From Sarocladium kiliense (Eukaryota; Ascomycota; Sordariomycetes; Hypocreales; Sarocladiaceae): DNA of 64,000 nt. This document shows, piece after piece, positions 56,007 through 64,000 of this stretch. The notes under the pieces were generated by a model. That model saw nothing but the letters and a program-made list of their open reading frames with translations, was not told where the DNA came from and ran no database searches. Both the position numbers and the translations under genes were made by a program. Where the stretch lies: assembly GCA_030734395.1 (NCBI GenBank), contig JAUZTG010000048.1:1922001-1986000 (forward strand). The letters are read 5' to 3'. Each line of letters starts with the position of its first letter. The first letter of the stretch is position 1.

Positions 56007-59000
56007 ATGCGCAACACCAAGCTGAGAGGGGGCCGCGTGAGCTCGCGACCATTCTACACGATTGTCTTCCTCATTACCTTGTTCACCGCATATTCTTATC
56101 TTGCAAAGACAACCGACAAGCAGCTCTACTCCCATGATGAGGTGCAACTTCTCCGAAGGAGCGACAAGGTCGAGTGCAGTGACGTGCATCGCGCCGTTGA
56201 CCAGTGCGCCTTCGTAAAGGAGTTCTGCGCGGATGACGATGCTGGCTTGATTCCCTATCTGCAATTCTACTATTGCGGAGTCGGCAAGGCACGGCCAGTG
56301 GCCTTGGTGGTCCTCATTATATGGCTTGGCTTGCTCTTTACTACCATTGGCATTGCCGCCAGTGACTTCTTCAGCGTCAACCTGAGCACTATTGCGACAG
56401 TTCTCGGTCTTAGCGAAAGCCTTGCCGGAGTTACTTTTCTCGCATTTGGAAATGGCTCTCCTGACGTCTTCAGCACGTTCGCAGCCATGAGCTCCAACAG
56501 CGCCAGCATGGCCATGGGCGAGCTGATCGGTGCAGCCTGCTTCATCACTGGGGTCGTGGCAGGTTCGATGGCTCTCGTCCGCGAGTTTAGAGTTGATAAG
56601 CGGACATATGCTCGCGACATCTGCTTCTTCATTGTGGCCGTGGCTTTCACCATGGTTTTTCTTGCGGACGGTCATCTGCGGTTTTGGGAGTGCTGGCTGA
56701 TGATTGGGTACTACATTGTGTATGTCATCACTGTCGTGTGCTGGCACTGGTACACAACTAGTAGAAGACGGCGAAAACGCCGAGAGGGCGAAGCGCGGAG
56801 CCATTTCTACGGAGCAGTGAGCCAACAAAGCGATGAACTAGCGGGCGAGCCATATCGAGACGATCCCGACGATGTCGATGGCAATCATCACGCTCATAGT
56901 CATCCGGCGGACCTGGACATCGCGTCTGCCGAAGCAGGCCCTCGGATCGAGATCGAGAGCCCTGGCGCAACCAGGGTCGATACTGATGAAGACTCGGAGG
57001 ATCATGAGCGTATGGTAGCAGCAGAGGTGGCTAGCAGCATGCGTGTGCTTCGCACCCGAGGCAAACGCAGCAGCACTATCACTCCGATCCGACCAAGCCT
57101 TGTCGGAGCCCTGGAGTTTCGCTCGGCTCTGGCGCAATTGCAGCGCGAGAGTAATCATAAGCTTGCCGAGATGCCAGATCGAGCGCATTCAGAGAATCGC
57201 CTTGATGGGTCATCCCGTCAACGGGCTAAGAGCGTTATCCCAGGCTTGGCTCATGATAGTCACGATGTATGGGCGTCCAATGGCACGAGCAGTGCGCGAG
57301 GGAGGGCGTGGTCATGGGGAGATGCGACTGAGCGCGTGAACACGGGCCCAGCAATTGCCATTACAGAGCAGGACGATGCCAGCTTGATGCAGCCCCATGC
57401 CGATAACGACCAAGTATCTAATGAGCCAGCCACTTCTTATATCGTTGGAGGAAGTCTTGCACCACCTCCGACTGACGCGACTGGCCATACCGCGAGCGGC
57501 ACATCTACACCCACTACAGCTGCTTCAGGCGAAGGGGCACCCAAGTTGTTGCTTCAGATTCCGAGCAGACGAAGCAGTTACAGCGACAGATCCTCACCAG
57601 CATCCCCCTTTCCAACCTTCATGGAATCACCAATGATCATCACACCCCCAGAGCCAAATGACCATGCAGAATTCAGTTTGCCAGCACCAGCACAACGCGA
57701 TAGCCCCTTCCTCGATCTTCAAACACCCACCGAGGAACCTCGACCTGTGCCATGGTGGCCCTACGCCGCGCTTCCACCGCCACACGTGCTATTAGCCACA
57801 TTGTTCCCAACCCTACAGGGCTGGAAGGAGAAGAGTATCTGGGACAAGTTCATGAGCACCATTTCGGTACCAAGCATATTTCTTTTGGTTATTACGCTAC
57901 CAGTGGTCGACGCGGAGACTACCAGTGGTTCCTCGATGCTGGACACGATTCAAGATGCATCGGTCGGACCGCAGGTGGGTAACCTGGCTCCTGCGGTCTC
58001 TACAGAGGAGGATGCCATTGAACCTCATTCAGAATGGCAGCGATATCGTCGTCACACACTCAGCCGTAACCACAGCTTTCAGTCATATCGGGATAGGTCC
58101 CCCTCTGTATCGCCTCGTATGGTATCACTCAGCACCGAAGACACAGCCATTGCACAACTATCGACCGGAGCACCTGGCGAACAGATGTTTCATCCGATCG
58201 CGAAGGTCACATCGAACACTATCTCTGCGAGCAATGCCAATGAGGAGACGCCAGGCTGGAATCGTTGGCTTGTGTGTGTCCAGCTTTTCACTGGGCCTTT
58301 GTTTGCTGTCTTCATTTTGTGGGCGAACCTGCGTGAAGACTTCGAGAACCCAGGTGCGACGCTGATTCGGATGATCTTGTATACTCTTCTTGGCTCTCTA
58401 GTAGCACTTGGGTTGCTTCTTATGTTGACATCGGAGCATCATCGTCCTAAAGCGCATTATCTGCTTTGCTTCTTGGGGTTCATCATCAGCATCGCTTGGA
58501 TCTCGACAATTGCTGGAGAAGTTGTTGGCGTTTTAAAGACAATCGGGGTGGTTTTTGGCATTTCAGAAGCGCTCCTCGGCCTCACTATTTTTGCGGCGGG
58601 CAACAGCGTGGGCGATCTTATCGCAGATATTACCGTTGCCCGCCTTGGATATCCTGTTATGGCATTGTGAGTTCTAACCCCTGACCTGGACTATTGCCTG
58701 CTCATCAACTGACACCAACATCCAAGGTCCGCATGTTTTGGAGGGCCAATGCTTAACATTCTCCTGGGTATCGGCATTGGTGGTGTGCTCATGATGGTCC
58801 GAAAGGCTAACCATAAGCATCACAAACATCCAGACAAGGAGTTCACGTATGGTCCGTACCCAGTCGAAGTGGGAGGAACACTCATGATCTCTGCAATTAC
58901 GCTGCTCGTCATCTTGGCTGGTATGCTGATTGCGGTGCCAATGAACAAATGGATCCTCAGCCGGAAGATTGGGTGGACATTGATTGCGGTATGGACATTG

Positions 59001-59057
59001 AGCACCATTGTCAATGTGGTCGTAGAAGTTACGGGAGTCTGGGGAGACGTGGCTTGA
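56007..59057 (+). CDS. Sodium/calcium exchanger family membrane protein (NCLX/NCKX-like)
   Basis: Two exons, 56007-58666 and 58727-59057, giving 996 aa. The intron (GTGAGT..CCAAG) joins ..YPVMAL to SACFGGPMLN. After an N-terminal membrane segment (about 13-33) there are two exchanger halves. The alpha-1 repeat (about 132-155; GLSESLAGVTFLAFGNGSPDV) and the alpha-2 repeat (about 851-875; GISEALLGLTIFAAGNSVGD) hold the conserved acidic and Asn residues that coordinate Ca2+ and Na+. A long disordered, Ser- and acid-rich loop (about 250-620) separates them and contains a histidine cluster (NHHAHSHP). It resembles YDL206W-type fungal proteins. It probably exchanges Ca2+ across an internal membrane; ion preference and location are inferred. 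Confidence 0.9.
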
Positions 59058-59800
59058 TGAGTTTGAAGTCGGAACCCAGGTCTGTGACACAGTATTTGGA
59101 TTATGTTATTGGAATGGCTTGCATATTTTTTTCTTGGGCGCGGGATTAGCGATACAGTCCTTTCGAACCAGGGTTTCGGATGCATTTCCAGAGCGACGAA
59201 TACACAAAGTTCTAATTACCTGATGGTGGGCACTGAGATGTGATTGACCTGGTGCCTGCATGATTAACATCGCCTCCACTCCGTACTCTGCCGTAGAGTC
59301 ACCTGGCAGGAGAGGTAGCTATCTGAGCTGGCTCTACCTGGCCGCCCTGGAGGCGTCGCTGCCGAGTTCAGTGACACACCTTCTCCAACATCGGCATTTT
59401 GTATGCATGCTGCATGTGGAATATACTTATTGGGTGCAGGCTCTGCAATCTTTACGGATATGCACGACGTGGGGTTGCAGAACGAATCAAGCCTTGGGTT
59501 CAGGGGTCTGGCGGGGTGCGAAGCTTTGGAGGGGTTCAGCAGCTCAGCCCCACCATCCTCGTCCCTCCCTCCTTTCGATTCTCATCCAACCCGATTGTTT
59601 CCCAGCTTCATCTCCTCCTCCGACCTGACTTAACCGATTTCACCGACGCAAGTCTACCCTCTTCGATCGTTTCTGGAACGCATTGATACCTAGAGAACTC
59701 GCCTACATACCCACCAGAAGCTTCCTGTAGGCCTTGCGCACCTCAACCTCAGGGCTTTGTTAGACCTTACTAACGCCCATGCTAGAAGAAACCCATTACC
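59058..59800. other. Intergenic region
   Basis: About 0.74 kb: 3' flank of the exchanger gene and promoter of the phosphomannomutase gene, TC-rich from about 59540. No gene is seen. Confidence 0.5.
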
Positions 59801-60741
59801 ATGGATGCCGCCGCTCCGCCCAGTTTCCCGGCTCTTGAGGATCGTCCTCTCAAGAATACCATCTGTCTCTTCGATGTTGACGAGACATTGACTCCTGCCC
59901 GTCTGGTTTGTCTCAATGGCCAATTTCCCGTGAGCTGATCCATGCTGACTCCTCTCACCTAAGGGCATCTCCCCTGAGATGTTGGCTCTCCTCTCAAGCC
60001 TTCGCCACAAGTGTGCTATCGGGTTCGTCGGGGGCTCCAACCTCCCCAAGCAAGAGGAACAGATTGGTAAGCCCGCCGGCGTCCCAGTTACGACCCTCTT
60101 CGACTTTTGTTTCTCTGAGAACGGTCTCACCGCCTTCAAGCTTGGACAGGCTCTGCCGTCCAACAGCTTCATCCAGCACGTCGGCGAGGAACCCTACAAG
60201 GAGTTCGTCAAGTTCGTTCTGCACTACATTGCCGACCTCGACATCCCGATCAAGAGGGGTACTTTCATCGAGTTCCGCAACGGCATGGCGAATATCAGCC
60301 CCATTGGCAGGAACGCGTCAACTGAGGAGCGAAACGCGTTCTCAGCCTATGACAAGGATGCCAAGGTCCGCGAGAAGTTCGTTGCTGTGCTTCGTGAGAA
60401 GTTTGCCCATCTCGGCCTCACGTATGTCCCACTCCTTCCCACAGTGCCTCAATTTCACTCGAACACCTCATACTTATGCCGTCCACAGATTCTCCATCGG
60501 TGGGCAAATCTCATTCGATGTCTTCCCCACCGGCTGGGATAAGACCTACTGCCTGCGCCATCTCGAGGCCGAGGCAAAAAAGCCCGGCGGTATTACCTAC
60601 AGTACTATTCACTTCTTCGGTGACAAGGCCTATGAGGGTGGCAACGACTGGGAGATCTACAGCGACCCTCGCACTATTGGCCACGCAGTCGAGGACCCTG
60701 CAGACACCATGCGTCAAGTGAAGGAGCTTTTCGATCTGTGA
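59801..60741 (+). CDS. SEC53: Phosphomannomutase (Sec53/PMM)
   Basis: Three exons: 59801-59905, 59964-60421 and 60489-60741, giving 271 aa, slightly longer than typical fungal enzymes (about 254) because of an N-terminal extension. The HAD nucleophile motif DVDETLT (about 25-31) is intact. FVGGSNLPKQEEQIG, FCFSENGLTAFK, FIEFRNGMANISPIGR and GQISFDVFPTGWDKTYCL follow in family order, with FFGDKAYEGGNDWEIY as the metal-binding region. It converts mannose-6-phosphate to mannose-1-phosphate in the cytosol for GDP-mannose, which feeds the lipid-linked glycan used by Stt3 (also in this window). It is convergent with the next gene; only about 246 bp separate the stops. Confidence 0.96.
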
Positions 60742-60987
60742 GACGCACCGATCACAGGAGAGTGATTCGCAGTCTTTGATAGGTCATAATGTGTCATGAA
60801 AAAATCCAGATAGAAAGGAATAAGGGAGATTCACTTGAACCACCTCGGCTCATGGCTTGTGTTTCGTGCTTTGCCATGCAGTGAAAGGTTTGTCAGAACA
60901 CTTACTACTCAATCAGCGTAACAGATTCACCCGTTCATGCAGGTCTCTGACTTGAAATCTCTAGAAAGACTGCGTAGACCTTGCCTC

Positions 60988-62223
60988 CTACTTCGCGAGA
61001 GTATCTGGGATTTGCCACCCAGTCCTCCGAACCAGGAGATCTTGTGTTAAACCCCTGATCTCAGCCACTTTCTCGAGCCATTTCTGAGGCTTCTGCGCGT
61101 CAGGTGTATTCCAATCAACATCAAGGACATTTCTGATTGAGCCTGAAAGTGTGGGTGTTCCAATGTGCACAATCCTTCCCTTTCCCGCTGGGGCGATTTG
61201 TTGCCCTTCCTTTTGTAGCAGCACCCGCTTCAACGCAAGCAGGTTATCGTACTCCCTCTTGTGGAACACGACGATATAGTCATATTGCTGGAAAATGGTT
61301 TTCCGGATACCACGGGACCTCCGCCTCGTGATCTCGGGCTCAACCTCGTTGCGGACTTGGAATCGACACATCTTTGGATCAAACATAGCTTTGAGAGCCC
61401 AAGGATTTGGCGATTTGCCGCCATTACGCCACTCCATAGGACTGGCTCCTTTAGGTAGGATGAGCTTGTCCGACACGACCTTCTCAATGTCGCCTTGAGA
61501 TCGCAAGTAGAAGCCAGCTGAGTGTATCAGTGACACGGGCCACTTGCCGCCAGCCTGTGTTGTCCATACCCTCATCATCTTCGCCATGGCCTCTGCGACA
61601 AGCCCTCGGCCCTCATTGTAAGGATCTATGAATATGATTTTACTATCCGATGCCACACCAGAGGTGACTGGTAGTGGCGGCTGCGGTTTCCACGGCGACT
61701 GTGGTTTTGCTGGTGACTTTGGCGGCTCTGGCGTCAGACCTCTGGCACCTTTGGCGCTTATTAGGTCACTGATCTCATTGATGCCTTGGAACCCCATGAG
61801 CAGCAGCGCGTCGCGCAGATCCTCTCTGTGCTTCTCAATACTCGTACCAAGGCTGGCGATCTGCTCTTTGCGCGGGCCCAGCTCGTGCCAGAACTTGGCG
61901 GCGAGAGCGAAGCGGAACTCCAAGCCATATGGACCTTTGTTGCCGCGCCACTCGTTGTAGAGCGTATTGACAGCTTTCACATCATTACCCAGATCGTCCA
62001 TGATGCTCGTCAAGATGTTGTGCTCGTCAGAAGTGAACATCAGGATCTGCTGCCGTCGCATCTCCATTGTTGTTTTGAGGCTGTTGAGCCACAGAGCTAG
62101 AAACCTCATACGCTTGTTCAATTCTGTCATCTCTCGCGGCGCATCTTTGACGGCTTCAACGAAGTTGACGACGTCTCGGACGTAGCCGATGAGCGTCACA
62201 ACCATCTCAGGAGAGAAAGACAT
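60988..62223 (-). CDS. Helical STAND-N-terminal-like domain fused to a catalytically dead low-molecular-weight phosphotyrosine phosphatase-like domain
   Basis: Single exon, 411 aa from the first in-frame ATG (62223). Residues about 2-155 are mostly helical (MVVTLIGYVRDVVNFVEAVK..) and recall N-terminal domains of fungal STAND/NLR-like proteins. A Pro-rich linker (about 163-187) follows. Residues about 195-395 align with the LMW-PTP fold: IIFIDPYNEGRGLVAEA lies where the P-loop LFVCxGNxCRSPxAEA is expected, HSAG follows at 234-237, and RGIRKTIFQQYDYIVVF plus DNLLAL match the later DYIxxMDxxN region. The catalytic Cys is Asp (about 200), the first-turn Arg (206) is kept, and the Asp-Pro general-acid loop is not seen. 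It is presumably a binding or sensor domain. The function is unknown. Confidence 0.75.
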   Translation of the reverse strand: MSFSPEMVVTLIGYVRDVVNFVEAVKDAPREMTELNKRMRFLALWLNSLKTTMEMRRQQILMFTSDEHNILTSIMDDLGNDVKAVNTLYNEWRGNKGPYGLEFRFALAAKFWHELGPRKEQIASLGTSIEKHREDLRDALLLMGFQGINEISDLISAKGARGLTPEPPKSPAKPQSPWKPQPPLPVTSGVASDSKIIFIDPYNEGRGLVAEAMAKMMRVWTTQAGGKWPVSLIHSAGFYLRSQGDIEKVVSDKLILPKGASPMEWRNGGKSPNPWALKAMFDPKMCRFQVRNEVEPEITRRRSRGIRKTIFQQYDYIVVFHKREYDNLLALKRVLLQKEGQQIAPAGKGRIVHIGTPTLSGSIRNVLDVDWNTPDAQKPQKWLEKVAEIRGLTQDLLVRRTGWQIPDTLAK

Positions 62224-62740
62224 GGTGGGCAAAGTTAGGCTTGATCTGAGGATTGAGAGCGTCGGATGGAAGTGTTGTTGCGATGCTGCGCCAAGAGAGA
62301 TAGAAGTTGAAATGAGAGCATCAGTTATGAGATAGATTGTCGCCCATGTCAGATTGATTTACGCAGCTGGGAGAAAGACAAAGTGTCGCGGCGTGAGAGG
62401 TGGTTGATGAAGCAGCTAATGCAGGGTATTACCTGCAGGAAGAGGGGGTCATCTAAGCCCTACAAGTGTAAGCCTTCAGGTTGCGCGTGGCGAACGCTTA
62501 TCACTCGAGCGACAATGTTGCAGAGCACCGGGGAACAAGATAAATTGAATTTAAGACAGGAAGTCAGATGTATGAGCAGGTTGAGGTTTGCGTGACTCAT
62601 GGCTGGCTGTGGTTGGAAGGTCCAAGTATTGTCTCGCGGAAAGAAGGGAAGCTCTGGGTGAACTACTGGATCTCCACACAACACAACGCCAGAGCCAAAC
62701 TTCACACTGTGCCCAACCATCATAACCTGGCCGGCCAACG
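62224..62740. other. Divergent promoter region
   Basis: About 0.5 kb between the pseudo-phosphatase gene (-) and the Dph6 gene (+). No further gene is seen. Confidence 0.5.
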
Positions 62741-64000
62741 ATGACCACCGACCGACTGAACGTCATTGGGCTGATCTCGGGCGGTAAGGATAGCTTCTTT
62801 AGCCTACTGCACTGCATAGAGCATGGCCATCGTATAGTTGCGCTCGCCAATCTCTATCCTGCGGCCGAACAAGGCAACTTGCCCATCGAAACGCAATGGA
62901 TCGATCCTGAGGCGCCTCTGGAGTCGTCTCGAGAACCTGCCAAGGGCAGCGACGGCGAGGAAACGGACTTGAACAGCTTCATGTACCAGACCGTTGGGCA
63001 TGAGGTGATCCCCTTGTACGCTGCCGCCACGGGCTTGCCGTTGTATCGTCGCCAGATCCACGGGAGTGCTGTGCGCCATGAGCGCGACTACGACTACGCC
63101 GCCATCGCATCTGCGGGTGCAGATGATGGCGAGGAGACTGAGTCCATGGTACCATTGCTGCGCTCAATCATGGAAAGACACCCAGAGGCCAACGCTGTCT
63201 GCGCTGGTGCTATCCTCTCCACTTACCAACGCACAAGAGTTGAGTCGATTGCTCTTCGCTTGGGCCTCACTCCTCTAGCCTACCTTTGGAAGTATCCTGT
63301 ATTGCCATCACCGACAGTTCCGGTAGATGAGGCACAGCTACTGCTGGATATGGCATCAACAACACTCGAAGCTCGTATCATCAAAGTTGCCAGCGCAGGG
63401 CTGGACGAGGACCATCTGTGGCTCAAGGCTTCCAGCGTTGAAGGGGCTGCAAGAGTCAAACAAGCACTGAAGAGATTCGGCGCAGGTCAGGGTGCTGCTC
63501 TTGGTGAAGGAGGCGAATTTGAGACGCTGGTCATGGACGGTCCTCGAGCTTTGTTTCGGAAAAGAATACGTGTACCCGAAGAAGGGAAAGTCATCGTCAA
63601 AGAAGGAGGCGGAACTTCCTGGGTGAAGCTCGAAGGGGCAGTTGTTGAAGCGAAAGATCTGCCTAAGGAGGAAGCTGAAGCCAATGTGCGACAACCGGAA
63701 TTACTCGACCCACGCTTTGAACGCATATTTGAAGGCTTGACAACCTTGGACTTGTGGTCGGATGCACCAGCGTTGCCCAAAAGCACGGATTTTCCCTCTC
63801 CAGCACCCACTTCCACGCTGAAGGATGTCGAATTGCTCGTCTCAAGAGAATTTCACCCGGACAAGTCTATCAGAGACTCCTCAATCGGGGCTCAGACATC
63901 CAACGTTATGGAGCAAGCTCTTCGGTACCTCCAGTCCAGGGATCTCGAACCTTCGCAGGTTTCTAACACAATAATTCTCTTGAAAGACATGGCCAACTTT
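62741..64000 (+). CDS. DPH6: Diphthine-ammonia ligase (Dph6), 3'-truncated by the window edge
   Basis: An uninterrupted frame of 420 codons from ATG 62741 to the window end. Near the N-terminus the PP-loop SGGKDS (about 13-18) binds ATP. Other family features are LANLYP, the MYQTVGHE segment, GAILSTYQRTRVE, LGLTPLAYLWK and GEGGEFETLVMDGP. Dph6 forms an AMP-ester of diphthine on elongation factor 2 and amidates it, the last step of diphthamide synthesis in the cytosol. Fungal members carry RidA-like (YjgF) domains after the ligase domain; the last residues here (EPSQVSNTIILLKDM) are probably the start of that part. An internal acidic insertion (about 60-75) is unremarkable. Confidence 0.93.
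   Translation, partial: MTTDRLNVIGLISGGKDSFFSLLHCIEHGHRIVALANLYPAAEQGNLPIETQWIDPEAPLESSREPAKGSDGEETDLNSFMYQTVGHEVIPLYAAATGLPLYRRQIHGSAVRHERDYDYAAIASAGADDGEETESMVPLLRSIMERHPEANAVCAGAILSTYQRTRVESIALRLGLTPLAYLWKYPVLPSPTVPVDEAQLLLDMASTTLEARIIKVASAGLDEDHLWLKASSVEGAARVKQALKRFGAGQGAALGEGGEFETLVMDGPRALFRKRIRVPEEGKVIVKEGGGTSWVKLEGAVVEAKDLPKEEAEANVRQPELLDPRFERIFEGLTTLDLWSDAPALPKSTDFPSPAPTSTLKDVELLVSREFHPDKSIRDSSIGAQTSNVMEQALRYLQSRDLEPSQVSNTIILLKDMANF

Overview
The window is nuclear DNA from a filamentous ascomycete (Pezizomycotina; a Dothideomycete seems likely, but that is an inference). Genes are intron-poor. Their introns are mostly about 50-100 nt with GT..AG ends and CTGAC/CTAAC-like branch sites. 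The gene set is fungal: a group III hybrid histidine kinase with a HAMP array, a Rad53/Chk2-type kinase, Stt3, Sec53, dynein intermediate chain and Brn1. I see no transposon, CRISPR array, prokaryotic operon or tRNA gene.

Layout. 1-5.2 kb: gene-free and rich in simple repeats. 5.2-8.3 kb: a conserved-looking acidic protein and a PI-PLC-X protein. 8.55-9.73 kb: no convincing ORF; instead a minus-strand box C/D snoRNA cluster that appears to sit in the introns of a non-coding host transcript. 10.1-16.8 kb (all +): a mitochondrial 'CK2 beta-2-like' protein, a peroxisomal hydratase-2/MaoC protein ending in SKL, tubulin cofactor E and a CCCH zinc-finger protein. 17.5-23.9 kb: dynein intermediate chain (-), ATP synthase subunit e (+) and Stt3 (+). 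24.5-27.3 kb: a protein with two CxxC..CxxC modules whose frame is broken by one TAG. 28.0-31.8 kb: a Rad53/Chk2-like FHA kinase (-). 31.8-38.2 kb: gene-free. 38.2-42.4 kb: Nik1/Os-1-type histidine kinase. 42.4-49.3 kb: gene-poor, with one probable small coiled-coil gene (-). 49.3-51.3 kb: a SAM + HMG-box protein with a C27 tract in its last intron. 52.5-55.3 kb: condensin subunit Brn1 (-), including a probable GC-AG intron. 56.0-59.1 kb: cation/Ca2+ exchanger. 59.8-60.7 kb: phosphomannomutase. 61.0-62.2 kb: a helical domain joined to a catalytically dead low-molecular-weight phosphotyrosine phosphatase fold (-). 62.7 kb to the edge: diphthine-ammonia ligase (partial).

The genes do not form one pathway. 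Several belong to shared housekeeping processes: N-glycosylation (Sec53 and Stt3), microtubule biology (cofactor E and dynein), genome maintenance (Rad53-like kinase and Brn1) and translation/ribosome modification (snoRNAs and Dph6). The strongest unannotated signal is the snoRNA cluster. One snoRNA pairs with 18S rRNA through its D' guide and with 25S rRNA through its D guide. The most unusual protein is the pseudo-phosphatase fusion. Exon boundaries were read by eye from splice consensus and frame continuity; all multi-exon totals are divisible by three.
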